From positions 19,815 to 83,814 of the forward strand of contig JAGPCO010000014.1 of the NCBI GenBank assembly GCA_018058095.1: DNA of 64,000 nt. The letters run 5' to 3'. Below the pieces are notes generated by a model that saw nothing but the letters and a program-made list of their open reading frames with translations, made no database searches and was not told the DNA's origin. The translations under genes and the position numbers were made by a program. Positions 11,000 to 20,393 of this stretch are shown piece by piece (position 1 is the first letter of the stretch; the number at the start of each line of letters is the position of its first letter). The stretch comes from Kofleriaceae bacterium. Lineage in GTDB: Bacteria > Myxococcota_A > Polyangia > Haliangiales > Haliangiaceae.

Positions 11000-11995
11000 T
11001 CAGCGCCGGAGCAGGCGCAGCACCGGACCGGCCAGCAGGCCGGCGCACGCCAGGCTGGTCAGCGCCGCTGGCAGCCAGAACACGACGTAGTAGCTGGCGA
11101 CGCGGGTGGTGCCCGCCTCGGCGCCGAAGTAGGTCGCGGCGGTCACCACCAGCAGGCCGGCGCCACCGACGACCAGGAGCAGGGCCCCGAGCACCCGGCC
11201 GCGCGCCGCGGCGGCGACGCCGAGGGTGAGCACCGCGGCGACGAGCTGGGCCGGCACCACGGTCGCCGGCACGATGGGCTGCATCCACGCGTACACCAGG
11301 AGCATCGGCACCGCGACCAACGCGGTGACGACCAGCAGGCGCAGCACGCGGACCAGGCGGTGGTCGCTGGTCCAGGCGGTGTGGCTCGGCCCGGCCGAGA
11401 ACGCGGCGCCGGCGCCGGCGAGATTCGCGACGATGACCAGGCCGGCGATCGCGCTGACCAGGAAGCCCCAGCAGCTCTCGATGGTCTGGTGCGACCACGC
11501 GACGTGCAGGGGATCGACCCGGCCGCTGACCGGCCAGTAGTTGATCGCGTTGAGGCCACCGGAGCCGATCGCGGCGGCGCCGAGGGCAAGGTACAGCCAG
11601 CGCGCCCACATCCGGCGGCGCAGCAGGCCGATGGCCCCGAGCAGGAGCGCGGCCATCAGCGTCAGCGCGAAGCGGGTCGACGAGTACGGCGTGAAGCTGA
11701 CCAGCCGCACGCCCAGCTCATGGGCGATGATGAAGCCGGCGTTGGCGCCGAGCAGCACGACCGGCAGGGCCAGGCGCAGCCAGGTCACGTTCGCCGCCAC
11801 GGCCGGCACCGTGGCCAGCACCGCCAGCACCAGCAGCGCCGAGATGACCGCCACGAACGGCGTGACCCACGCCGTGCCGGCCCCGATCAGGTGCCAGGCA
11901 CTGGCGGCGGCCAGCACCAGCGCCATGACCACCAGCAGCAGCGTCAAGCGCCGCCCCACCATCACTCCGACGCGCGCAGGGCGTGGCTCGGCCAT
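11000..11995 (-). CDS. Polytopic membrane protein, unknown function
   Basis: A 331-aa protein with about nine or ten hydrophobic helices evenly distributed from residue 15 to the C-terminus, with short Arg-rich turns (LLRRRMWARW, DHRLVRVLRLL). This points to an inner-membrane protein with no large soluble domain. I do not recognise a transporter or enzyme family motif. The reverse-strand sequence CTGGTGCGTT lies just before its ATG, as it does before the lipoprotein gene at 9345. Confidence 0.65.
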   Translation of the reverse strand: MAEPRPARVGVMVGRRLTLLLVVMALVLAAASAWHLIGAGTAWVTPFVAVISALLVLAVLATVPAVAANVTWLRLALPVVLLGANAGFIIAHELGVRLVSFTPYSSTRFALTLMAALLLGAIGLLRRRMWARWLYLALGAAAIGSGGLNAINYWPVSGRVDPLHVAWSHQTIESCWGFLVSAIAGLVIVANLAGAGAAFSAGPSHTAWTSDHRLVRVLRLLVVTALVAVPMLLVYAWMQPIVPATVVPAQLVAAVLTLGVAAAARGRVLGALLLVVGGAGLLVVTAATYFGAEAGTTRVASYYVVFWLPAALTSLACAGLLAGPVLRLLRR

Positions 11996-12072
11996 GCTGC
12001 TTCAACGCACCAGGGCGGGCTTCGATTCAGCGCCGCGCCTGTCCGGATTACCGAGTGATCCCGGCATCTTGC

Positions 12073-12582
12073 TCACCGACACAGGGCCCGCACGTCAGCC
12101 TCGAAGGTCGGAAACTCGGCCCGGGCGGCGGCGACGATCTCCGCCCCGGGCCGGGCCGCGGTCGGCGCGTGTTCGGTCGCGAACAGCGTGAAGTCCGGGT
12201 GCGGCTTTCGCGGGTAGCCGGCGGTGACCTCGTACGGGCCCTGGCCGCCGGCGAGCAGCCAGAGATAGTCGGCGAAGTTGCGGGCCAGGATCGCCAGCTC
12301 GCCCTCGGAGCCGAAGAACACCACCGGCTGGTCGAGCAGCTCGTGCGTCTTGCGCACCATCCAGAACGCGACGTAGCCGCCGGTGCCGTCCTGGCCGAAC
12401 ACGCGGTACTCGTGGCCGTCGAGCTCGCGGTTGCCGGTCCAGGCCGCCAGCCACGACGCGTTCTCGGCGGCCGGCAGGAACTTGTCGTACGGCTCGAAGT
12501 CCATGCCGTCGCCGTCGGCGTAGTCGAAGCGGAGCCTGTGCAGCGCAGCCAGCGGGGGTGGGAACGTGGTGTCGAACGTCAT
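12073..12582 (-). CDS. SUKH (SMI1/KNR4)-like protein
   Basis: A 169-aa soluble protein. The pattern of aromatic and acidic residues (FEPYDKFLPA, EYRVFGQDGTGGYVAFWMV, PVVFFGSEGELAILARNFADYLWLLAGG) resembles the SMI1/KNR4 (SUKH) superfamily, whose bacterial members are often immunity proteins for polymorphic toxins but also occur alone. No toxin gene is adjacent. The ATG at 12582 was preferred over longer readings because a TACCGT hexamer ends five bases before it, which would place transcription start at or near the start codon. Confidence 0.6.
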   Translation of the reverse strand: MTFDTTFPPPLAALHRLRFDYADGDGMDFEPYDKFLPAAENASWLAAWTGNRELDGHEYRVFGQDGTGGYVAFWMVRKTHELLDQPVVFFGSEGELAILARNFADYLWLLAGGQGPYEVTAGYPRKPHPDFTLFATEHAPTAARPGAEIVAAARAEFPTFEADVRALCR

Positions 12583-12587
12583 GCGCC

Positions 12588-12593
12588 ACGGTA
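12588..12593 (-). promoter_or_regulatory. -10-like TACCGT, 5 nt before start
   Basis: On the minus strand TACCGT is followed by five bases and the ATG at 12582. With a usual -10 to +1 distance the transcript would begin at the ATG, that is leaderless. The next upstream minus gene has the same hexamer. Confidence 0.4.
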
Positions 12594-12605
12594 GCGCAAT
12601 GGCGA

Positions 12606-13019
12606 TCAGAACACGACGAGGCCGACGCGTACGGTCAGCGCCATGAGCACCAGGGACGACAGCGCGAACACCGAGAAGCGAAGCATGATGTTGTTGACCA
12701 GGCTCTGCACCAGGCTGTGCGCCACGCGCAGCCCAACGTAGGCCCACGCCAGCGCCTGGTTGGTGCCGTCGGGGTCGGCCAGGGCGGCGACGATGGCGAC
12801 GGCGTAGAACACCGTCGGCTGCTCCATCAGGTGGTTGTAGTTGTCGGCCTTCCACCGCACCGCCGGCGGCAACGTCGCCATCTGTGCACCACGCGGGGCG
12901 TCGCGGTCGAGGCGCATGCGGGCGGCTCGCATGGCCGGGATGCGGGTGGCGTACATCCAGAACCACATCATGTGAGTCCACGCCGCCAGGGCGACGATGG
13001 GGGCGAGCAGGTTGGCCAT
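12606..13019 (-). CDS. MAPEG family membrane protein
   Basis: A 137-aa protein with four hydrophobic helices and the MAPEG signature region NHLMEQPTVFYAVAIVAAL (residues 62-80), as in microsomal glutathione S-transferase and related eicosanoid-metabolism proteins. Bacterial members are integral membrane proteins of mostly unknown substrate. The R-rich loop before the signature matches the family's glutathione-contacting region. The start ATG is supported by a TACCGT hexamer five bases upstream. The next minus-strand gene begins 23 bp downstream but has its own hexamer. Confidence 0.8.
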   Translation of the reverse strand: MANLLAPIVALAAWTHMMWFWMYATRIPAMRAARMRLDRDAPRGAQMATLPPAVRWKADNYNHLMEQPTVFYAVAIVAALADPDGTNQALAWAYVGLRVAHSLVQSLVNNIMLRFSVFALSSLVLMALTVRVGLVVF

Positions 13020-13024
13020 GCGGC

Positions 13025-13030
13025 ACGGTA
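13025..13030 (-). promoter_or_regulatory. Extended -10-like TGC-TACCGT, 5 nt before start
   Basis: Minus strand CTGCTACCGT then GCCGC and the ATG at 13019. TGn before the hexamer is an extended -10 element. A leaderless transcript is predicted. Confidence 0.4.
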
Positions 13031-13043
13031 GCAGCGCGGCGCC

Positions 13044-14066
13044 TCAGCGCGTGATGGGTGGTGGCTGGGCATCGCGGGTCAGACGGACCGCGTCGATGCC
13101 GAATGACCGGCACGTGGCGTCGCGCAGCGTGAGGACCAGCGTCGGGGGTTTGGCCTGGGTCAGGTCGACGCCCATGTACGGCGCCATCGCCTGCGTCGCC
13201 GGCAGCGCGACCGACAGCCCGGCGCCGACGTCGATGGTGCCGAGTCGCGCGCGCTTGCTGCTCGCGCCGTGCGGCACGTCGAGGTCGACGTCGACCAGCA
13301 GCCCGGCGCCATCGGCGACGCGAGTGCCGAGCAGCAGCACCGTGTAGAGCAGCCCCGGGCTGACCTCACCCATGCCGCGCAGCAGCTCGATGCCCGCCGG
13401 CGCCATCGTCATAGGGACAGACACCTCCGGCGCCCGGGCCGCGTTGGTGGCGCAGCTGGGGCTGGTGATGGCGAGCGGGACGACCACGTCGACCGTGCGG
13501 GCCGGCGCCGGCGGCGTGGTGAGCGAGGCCGAGGCGAGCTTGGCCTGTTCGGCCGGCCAGTCGGCGCGGATCGACAGCGCGCCGACGCTGACCGCCACGC
13601 CGGGCCGGGCCCGCAGCAGCAGGCGCAGCGGCCGCGGGCCGGCCCGCAGCTCGGTTCGGATGGCCAGGAGGTGGTTCGACGCCGTCGGGCCGGCCGGCAC
13701 CAGGCCGAGCGGCACCGGGCCGAACGGACCGCCGAGGAACACCTCGAGCTCGGTGGCGCGGTCGGCGCGCACCGCGGTCAGGTCGAGCATCGTCACCTGC
13801 CCGGGGAACGGCGGGGCGCCGATGGTGAACGGCGCACGCAGCACAGCTGTCGGGGTCAGCTTGATCCTTCGGGAAGCGCCGCCGCGGATCTTCACCCGCC
13901 GGGCCACGCCAGTCAGGGCCGTCGCAGCCGGCGCGGTGCGAACACTGGCCGGCGCGGCGGCGGCCGGCGCGGCCGGCTGCGCGCCGGCGGGACTGGAAGG
14001 GACCAGCATGACGGAGGTGACGAGCACGAGGCCGAGGGCGGTCTGGCAGGCGGGGCGGATCGACAT
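13044..14066 (-). CDS. Secreted protein, unknown function
   Basis: A 340-aa product with an N-terminal signal peptide (hydrophobic core LGLVLVTSVMLV, cleavage near AGAQPA) and then an Ala/Pro-rich stretch. The mature part is rich in short beta-strand-like runs and has two Cys in the middle and end that may form a disulfide. It ends DAVRLTRDAQPPPITR. No family recognised. The ATG at 14066 was chosen because it begins the signal peptide; longer in-frame readings would run into the opposing gene at 14181. Confidence 0.6.
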   Translation of the reverse strand: MSIRPACQTALGLVLVTSVMLVPSSPAGAQPAAPAAAAPASVRTAPAATALTGVARRVKIRGGASRRIKLTPTAVLRAPFTIGAPPFPGQVTMLDLTAVRADRATELEVFLGGPFGPVPLGLVPAGPTASNHLLAIRTELRAGPRPLRLLLRARPGVAVSVGALSIRADWPAEQAKLASASLTTPPAPARTVDVVVPLAITSPSCATNAARAPEVSVPMTMAPAGIELLRGMGEVSPGLLYTVLLLGTRVADGAGLLVDVDLDVPHGASSKRARLGTIDVGAGLSVALPATQAMAPYMGVDLTQAKPPTLVLTLRDATCRSFGIDAVRLTRDAQPPPITR

Positions 14067-14141
14067 GCTGGTGTCGACGGCTCGGCTCGCCCGGCGGTCT
14101 GGCCACGAAGCGACAATCGTCGCGCTGAACGCGTCACCTGC

Positions 14142-14147
14142 TACAGT
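14142..14147 (+). promoter_or_regulatory. Extended -10-like TGC-TACAGT
   Basis: CCTGCTACAGT precedes the zinc-ribbon gene; transcription from about 14154 would give a leader of roughly 27 nt containing the AGGAG ribosome site at 14169-14173. This contrasts with the leaderless arrangement of other genes here. Confidence 0.35.
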
Positions 14148-14180
14148 GACGACCATCGTGTCGCTCGCAGGAGCCAGCTC

Positions 14181-14489
14181 GTGAAGGGCAAACGGGCCCG
14201 CACCGCCCGTCGCGTCGACGAGCGGGCCGCACAGAAGCTCATCGCCGACCGCGAGAGGCTGGCGCGGCTGTCGCCGGGCGGCACGCCCGAGCACCCGATC
14301 GGCGTGGTGTCGTCGGCGGTCATCGACGGCCGGGCCACCACCATGCGCTGCCCGCTGTGCGACGGCCACTACCGCCTGCGCGACCACGTCAGCGAGGGCG
14401 CCGGCCTTCGCCGGCTCGACCTGACCTGTCACGACTGCGGCACGCCGCGCTCCATCTGGTTCCGCCTCGGCACGACCGAGCCGAACTGA
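14181..14489 (+). CDS. Small zinc-ribbon protein
   Basis: A 102-aa protein read from GTG at 14181, which is preceded by a clear AGGAG seven bases upstream. The N-terminus is basic (VKGKRARTARRVDERA). The C-terminal half has two Cys pairs, CPLC and CHDC, separated by about 26 residues, forming a likely zinc ribbon of the rubredoxin-like knuckle type. This could bind nucleic acid or a protein partner. No family name recognised. It is divergent from the secreted protein on the other strand. Confidence 0.7.
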   Translation: MKGKRARTARRVDERAAQKLIADRERLARLSPGGTPEHPIGVVSSAVIDGRATTMRCPLCDGHYRLRDHVSEGAGLRRLDLTCHDCGTPRSIWFRLGTTEPN

Positions 14490-14529
14490 GCGCGCGCCGG
14501 CCGCGGCGACCCTGTGGTAAACGACGGCG

Positions 14530-15528
14530 ATGAGCACGCTGTCGAGCCGCATCCTGGGCCTTGGCGCCTACGTCCCGCCCCGCGTCGTCACCAACGCCGA
14601 GCTGGCGACGCTGATGGAGACCACCAACGAGTGGATCATCGAGCGCACCGGCATCGAGGAGCGGCGCTGGGCCGCGCCGGGCGAAGGCGGCGCCGAGATG
14701 GCGGCCAAGGCGGCGACCCAGGCGATGGAGCGGGCCGGCATCACCGCCAAGGATGTCGACATGCTCATCTACGCGACGCTGTCGCCCGACGTGAACTTCC
14801 CGGGCACGGGGGTGTTCACCCAGCGCCTGCTCGGGCTGCGCGAGGTGCCCTGCTACGACATCCGCCAGCAGTGCACCGGCTTCCTGTACGGCCTGGCCAT
14901 GGCCGACGCCTTCATCCGCACCGGCCAGTACAAGCACATCCTGGTCATCGGCGCCGAGGTGCACTCGACCGGCCTCGACCTCACCACCAACGGGCGCGAC
15001 GTGGCCGTGCTGTTCGGCGACGGCGCTGGCTGCGCCGTGGTCGGCCGCGGCGACGATGATCACCGCATCCTGTCGACCCACCTGCACGCCGACGGCAAGG
15101 AGGCCGAGATCCTGTGGGTCGAGTTCCCGGCCAGCCGCAACCACCCGCGCATCACCGCCGAGGCCATGGCCGAGGGCAAGCACTACCCGCGGATGGTCGG
15201 CAAGAAGGTGTTCAAGCACGCCGTCACCCGCATGCCGGCGGCGATCATGGAGGGCATGGTCACCAACCAGCTCAAGCTCGACGACATCGACATGGTGATC
15301 CCGCACCAGGCCAACCTGCGCATCAATCAGATGGTGGCGCAGATGATCGGCCTGCCGCCGGAGCGGATGCACAACAACATCCAGAAGTACGGCAACACGA
15401 CGGCGGCCTCGATCCCGATCTGCATGAACGAGGCGATCGAGCTGGGCAAGATCAAGCCCGGCAACCTGGTCTGCCTGGTCGCCTTCGGCGCCGGCCTGAC
15501 CTGGGGCTCGGCCTTCCTGCGTTACTGA
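14530..15528 (+). CDS. fabH: Beta-ketoacyl-ACP synthase III (FabH type)
   Basis: KAS III condenses acyl-CoA with malonyl-ACP to start fatty acid synthesis. The 332-aa protein has family length and the triad Cys115 (QQCTGF), His259 (PHQANLRI) and Asn289 (YGNTTAAS). The 30-residue His-Asn spacing is as in E. coli FabH. The N-terminus ILGLGAYVPPRVVTNAEL and the C-terminal FGAGLTWGSAFLRY are typical. No other fab genes are adjacent, so it may alternatively start a branched or secondary-metabolite acyl chain. Confidence 0.9.
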   Translation: MSTLSSRILGLGAYVPPRVVTNAELATLMETTNEWIIERTGIEERRWAAPGEGGAEMAAKAATQAMERAGITAKDVDMLIYATLSPDVNFPGTGVFTQRLLGLREVPCYDIRQQCTGFLYGLAMADAFIRTGQYKHILVIGAEVHSTGLDLTTNGRDVAVLFGDGAGCAVVGRGDDDHRILSTHLHADGKEAEILWVEFPASRNHPRITAEAMAEGKHYPRMVGKKVFKHAVTRMPAAIMEGMVTNQLKLDDIDMVIPHQANLRINQMVAQMIGLPPERMHNNIQKYGNTTAASIPICMNEAIELGKIKPGNLVCLVAFGAGLTWGSAFLRY

Positions 15529-15548
15529 GTGACTCGCGGCGCGGCGCC

Positions 15549-15564
15549 GAGCCGGTGACGGCTC
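15549..15564. terminator. Short hairpin between convergent fabH and cdnL
   Basis: GAGCCG-gtga-CGGCTC forms a perfect six-base stem with a four-base loop at the convergent 3' ends. There is no T-run, so a bidirectional terminator is only possible, not shown. Confidence 0.3.
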
Positions 15565-16063
15565 AGGCCTGCGCGACGGTGAAGATGGCGTCGATCTCGG
15601 CGACGATCTTGTCTTTGCCGACGCCCTTGGCCAGCGCCAGCTCGTTGACCACCAGGCCACGCGCCATGTCGAGCATCTTGCGCTCGCCGAAGGACAGCTC
15701 CTTGGTCGCGCGCAGCACGCTCAGGTCGCGCAGCACCTCGGCGATCTCGAACACGCTGCCGGTCTTGATCTTCTCCATGTACTCGCGCGAGCGCCGGTTC
15801 CAGGTCTGGGTGTCACGCGGGACGTCGCGCGACCTGAGGATCTCGTAGACCTCCTTGACCTCCTTGGCCGGGATCAGCTCGCGCAGCCCGACCGTGGCGG
15901 CGTTGGCGGTCGGCACGATGAGCTTCATGCCGGAGTCCATGATCTTCAGGATGTAGACGCTGATCTGCTTGCCGCCGAGGTCGCGGTTCTCGAGCGCGAC
16001 GACCTCGGCCACGCCGTGGACCGGATAGACCGCCCGGTCTCCAACAGCGAAAGGTGACTTCAA
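15563..16063 (-). CDS. cdnL: CdnL/CarD-family transcription regulator
   Basis: CdnL binds RNA polymerase beta and stabilises open complexes at promoters such as those of rRNA. The N-terminal Tudor-like RNAP-interaction domain is read in FAVGDRAVYPVHGVAEV. The C-terminal helical DNA-contact domain contains TWNRRSREYMEKI and ends KIVAEIDAIFTVAQA. I choose TTG at 16063: it gives 166 aa starting LKSPFAVGDRAVYP, which aligns with the MxxxFxxGDxAVYP start of this family, with GAGG five bases upstream. A TTG at 16108 is in frame but would lie upstream of the predicted transcription start. Confidence 0.92.
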   Translation of the reverse strand: MKSPFAVGDRAVYPVHGVAEVVALENRDLGGKQISVYILKIMDSGMKLIVPTANAATVGLRELIPAKEVKEVYEILRSRDVPRDTQTWNRRSREYMEKIKTGSVFEIAEVLRDLSVLRATKELSFGERKMLDMARGLVVNELALAKGVGKDKIVAEIDAIFTVAQA

Positions 16064-16098
16064 GGGTGCCTCGATGACCTGTGGAAAAACGAGCCGAG

Positions 16099-16127
16099 AG
16101 TCTACCAACCACGACGCAACCTGTCAA
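16099..16127 (-). promoter_or_regulatory. Sigma-70-type promoter of cdnL
   Basis: On the minus strand, -35 TTGACA (16122-16127), a 17-bp spacer and -10 TAGACT (16099-16104). Predicted transcription start is near 16092, giving a 28-nt leader with a ribosome site. This is the clearest classical promoter in the window. Further upstream (16141-16158) the near-palindrome CTAACCC-TTT-GGGATTAG could be an operator. Confidence 0.7.
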
Positions 16128-16301
16128 ACTTCGTCATGGAGCTAACCCTTTGGGATTAGCGAGAAAATGGGCCGGCGCCCGGGGCTGGCCCAGGGGCCCG
16201 GAACTGCACATATCCGCCTGATCCGCCCCGGCCGAGCGGGGCCGATCAGCGCGTTATCTCCGGTCGGGCCCGGCCAAGCGACCGGGCCCGGGCCGGCCGG
16301 G

Positions 16302-17831
<1,530 letters not shown>

Positions 17832-17866
17832 GATATTTCCACCCAATCGCAAACGAAGTTGGCGGA

Positions 17867-17895
17867 TTTATAGGTGAAAGATCACGCGAAGTAAA
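17867..17895 (-). promoter_or_regulatory. Sigma-70-type promoter of pepA
   Basis: Minus strand TTTACT (17890-17895), 17-bp spacer, TATAAA (17867-17872). The leader would be about 30 nt. It lies in an unusually AT-rich divergent spacer shared with the small gene at 17980, which has a TTGACA at 17914-17919 on the plus strand but no good -10. Confidence 0.6.
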
Positions 17896-17979
17896 GGAAG
17901 CGGGCGGGACTCGTTGACACTCGACAAGGTGAGTCAGTAACCTTCTGGGCGGACAATAACTCCGGGGGGAGTAAGGTTC

Positions 17980-18180
17980 ATGCGAAGCAAGTTGATGGCT
18001 GCGCGTCCTGTGGGGCGGAAGGCTCAGCGCGAGGTTCGTGTGAAGAAGTCGCTGGCGGTCTCGCGGAAGTCGGAGCCGATCATCCAGGTGGTGGATCGGC
18101 GTACGCCCACGCGGAACGCCCCCGACTTGCAGAAGAAGTCGGGCGAGCTACCGACGCCGGTGGCCACGTTCTTCTTCTGA
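17980..18180 (+). CDS. Small basic protein, unknown function
   Basis: A 66-aa protein rich in Lys and Arg in its first half (MRSKLMAARPVGRKAQREVRVKK spread over 23 residues) and ending in three Phe. ATG is preceded by GGGGGAG at about eight bases, and the spacer holds a TTGACA. The gene has lower GC than its neighbours. It may bind nucleic acid or be a small ribosome-associated protein, but nothing identifies it. It is divergent from pepA. Confidence 0.6.
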   Translation: MRSKLMAARPVGRKAQREVRVKKSLAVSRKSEPIIQVVDRRTPTRNAPDLQKKSGELPTPVATFFF

Positions 18181-18215
18181 TCTCGCGACTGCGCTGCCTG
18201 GGTAACTGAAAACGG

Positions 18216-18238
18216 CTACGGCGCGAGGCGCCTTGTAG
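18216..18238. terminator. Hairpin between convergent genes
   Basis: CTACGGCGC-gag-GCGCC-tt-GTAG can fold into a nine-pair stem with a two-base bulge, located between the stops of the small basic protein and the DUF72 gene. A terminator role is inferred; there is only a short T-rich tail. Confidence 0.35.
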
Positions 18239-18285
18239 TTCCATAGGTTCGACGGGAATCGATCGTCGAAGCGGGAACGAACAGG

Positions 18286-19155
18286 TCAGTCATCGTCGTC
18301 AGTGGCGTCGTCATCGTCCTCGTCGTCGGCACTGCCGTCGTCGTCGTCGTCGTCGTCCTCGTCCTCGTCCTCGTCGCCCTCGCCCTCCGCCTCCGGAGTG
18401 ACCGAGTCACCGAGGTCGCGCAGGAAGGTCATCAGGGCGTTCGCGTCCTTGATCCGCTCCGGAGTGCCGAAGGCGACCGTGGACTGCTCGTACCCGGCCA
18501 GCCACATGGCCAGCTCCTCGAGTCGATCGAGCGACAGCGCGGTGGCCCGACCAGTGTGGACCGGGCGGAAGTAGACCGCGTCGCCGGGCAGGCCGGTGAC
18601 CCACTCCGGAACCCGATCCAGGTTGTTCGAGAACGGGTCGACCGCAGCGACCACGCCGATGCGGGCCGCGAACACCGCGGCCTGGTAGGGGTCCCACAGG
18701 CCACCCGGGATCCACACGCGGGTCGCGCCGCCGAGCCGCGCGGCGGTGGCGGCCTCGGCGAAGAAGGTGGTGAGCTGCTGCCGGTTGGCCTCGCTCGGCG
18801 AGAACATCGGGTCGGACGGGAACACCACGGTGTGCGCGCCGCTGAGCGTGACCGCGCGGGCCAGCAGGTCGAGCGCCCGCTGCGCGGCCGGGCCGGTGCG
18901 GAAGTCGCCCGACTGCGCGTCGGTGTCGTAGCCGCCGGCGCGGGCGCTGGCCGGGGCCTTGCGGTGCGACAGCACCCACGGCGCGTGCAGGCCGAGCCGA
19001 CCGCCGCTGGCCTGGCGCCAGCGCTTGAGCGTGGCGTCCTTGACCGGCCCGCCGAACGGCCCCGACAGCTCGAGGTAGTTGAGCTTGCTGAAGTAACGCT
19101 CCCACGCGGTGGCGTCGGCGAGGTCGACGGTGCCGATGTGGAGGGAGCGTGCCAT
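18286..19155 (-). CDS. DUF72 family protein with acidic C-terminal tail
   Basis: A 289-aa protein of the DUF72 TIM-barrel family: the typical YFSKLNYLELSGPFGGP near the N-terminus, then LHAPWVLSHRKAP, and PVHTGRA late in the fold. The biochemical role of DUF72 is unknown. The last 40 residues are almost all Asp and Glu (for example EDEDEDDDDDDD), encoded by a (GAC/GAG)n tract. Such a tail is not part of the family core and may act as an electrostatic surface or be a replication-slippage product. Confidence 0.8.
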   Translation of the reverse strand: MARSLHIGTVDLADATAWERYFSKLNYLELSGPFGGPVKDATLKRWRQASGGRLGLHAPWVLSHRKAPASARAGGYDTDAQSGDFRTGPAAQRALDLLARAVTLSGAHTVVFPSDPMFSPSEANRQQLTTFFAEAATAARLGGATRVWIPGGLWDPYQAAVFAARIGVVAAVDPFSNNLDRVPEWVTGLPGDAVYFRPVHTGRATALSLDRLEELAMWLAGYEQSTVAFGTPERIKDANALMTFLRDLGDSVTPEAEGEGDEDEDEDDDDDDDGSADDEDDDDATDDDD

Positions 19156-19274
19156 TTCAGTGGGCGTCGGCGTGGGCGTGGTTGCGTCTCGTCAGCCGCC
19201 GTGGCTAGAGTCCGGCCCGCCGAGCGCCGCGGACCCTACGTCCGTGGCGCCGTCAACGCAAGCGGAGCCTGACC

Positions 19275-19919
19275 ATGAAATTCTTCATCGACACTGCGGA
19301 CATCAAGGAGATTCGTGAGGCGGCGGCGATGGGGCTCGTCGACGGGGTGACCACCAACCCGTCGCTGGTGGCCCGGACCGGGCGCAAGTTCCGCGACGTC
19401 CTCCTCGAGATCTGCGACCTCGTGCCGGGCCCGGTCTCGGCCGAGGTGGTCGGCACCACCCACGACGAGATGATGCGCGAGGCGCGCGAGCTGGCGGCGC
19501 TGCGCCCCAACATCGTCGTCAAGATCCCGCTCATCGCCGAGGGCCTCAAGGCCACGCGCACGTGCAGCAACGAGGGCATCAAGACCAACGTCACGCTGTG
19601 CTTCTCGGCGACCCAGGCGCTGCTGGCGGCCAAGGCCGGCGCCACGTACATCTCGCCGTTCGTCGGCCGGCTCGACGACGTCGCGACCGACGGCATGCAG
19701 CTCATCTCCGAGATCCTCGAGATCTACGACCACTACGGCTTCGAGACGGAGGTGCTGGTCGCCTCGGTCCGCCACCCGATGCACGTGCAGCAGGCGGCCC
19801 GCATGGGCGCGCACGTCGCGACCTGCCCGCTGTCGGTGCTGCTGCAGCTGGCCAAGCACCCGCTGACCGACCTCGGCCTGGCCAAGTTCCTGGCCGACTG
19901 GGACAAGGTCCCGAAGTGA
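19275..19919 (+). CDS. tal: Small transaldolase / fructose-6-phosphate aldolase
   Basis: A 214-aa single-domain TIM-barrel aldolase of the short transaldolase subfamily. Signatures are [16 protein letters not shown] at the start, [11 protein letters not shown], and the Schiff-base Lys in [12 protein letters not shown]. Members either transfer dihydroxyacetone units in the pentose phosphate pathway (Tal) or cleave fructose 6-phosphate (Fsa); sequence alone does not settle this. Its TGA overlaps the GTG start of the Nudix gene, so the two are translationally coupled. Confidence 0.92.
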   Translation: MKFFIDTADIKEIREAAAMGLVDGVTTNPSLVARTGRKFRDVLLEICDLVPGPVSAEVVGTTHDEMMREARELAALRPNIVVKIPLIAEGLKATRTCSNEGIKTNVTLCFSATQALLAAKAGATYISPFVGRLDDVATDGMQLISEILEIYDHYGFETEVLVASVRHPMHVQQAARMGAHVATCPLSVLLQLAKHPLTDLGLAKFLADWDKVPK

Positions 19920-20374
19920 GCGCCGGCCGCCGCGCCTTCTCGGTCGCGGTGTACGCGCGCCGGCCCGGCGGCGATGCGCAGCGCACGGGCGACGAGGTGC
20001 TGGTGATCAAGCACCGTCGGCTCGGCACCTGGTTGCCCATCGGCGGCGAGCTCGAGCCGGGCGAGACCCCGCTCGAGGCGGCCGTGCGCGAGCTGCGCGA
20101 GGAGACCGGGCTGGCCGGCCGCTTCGCCCCGGTGCGTGGTGCCGCCGACGGCGTGCCGCCCGGGCTGCTTGGCTACGAGGAGCACCAGGCCGGCAGCAAG
20201 GGCCTGCACATGAACTTCGTGTTCGTGGCCGAGGTGGCGGCCGACGCCACCGTCGTGCCCAACGACGAGTTCACCGAGTGGCGCTGGGTCGACCTCGGCG
20301 CGCTCGGCCAGCTCGAGTCCCCGCTCAACGTGCGCGAGTTCGGGGTCATGGCCCTGGCCGCGCAGCTGGCGTAG
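19916..20374 (+). CDS. Nudix hydrolase
   Basis: A 152-aa Nudix-fold protein. The Nudix box is complete: [20 protein letters not shown] followed by ETGLAG, matching GX5EX7REUXEEXGU with the metal-binding Glu residues. It would hydrolyse a nucleoside diphosphate linked to another group; the substrate cannot be told. Start GTG at 19916 gives a four-base overlap with the transaldolase stop. It is followed 19 bp later by trmB, so the three form a likely operon. Confidence 0.87.
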   Translation: MSAGRRAFSVAVYARRPGGDAQRTGDEVLVIKHRRLGTWLPIGGELEPGETPLEAAVRELREETGLAGRFAPVRGAADGVPPGLLGYEEHQAGSKGLHMNFVFVAEVAADATVVPNDEFTEWRWVDLGALGQLESPLNVREFGVMALAAQLA

Positions 20375-20393
20375 CGACGGCGACGGAGCGACG

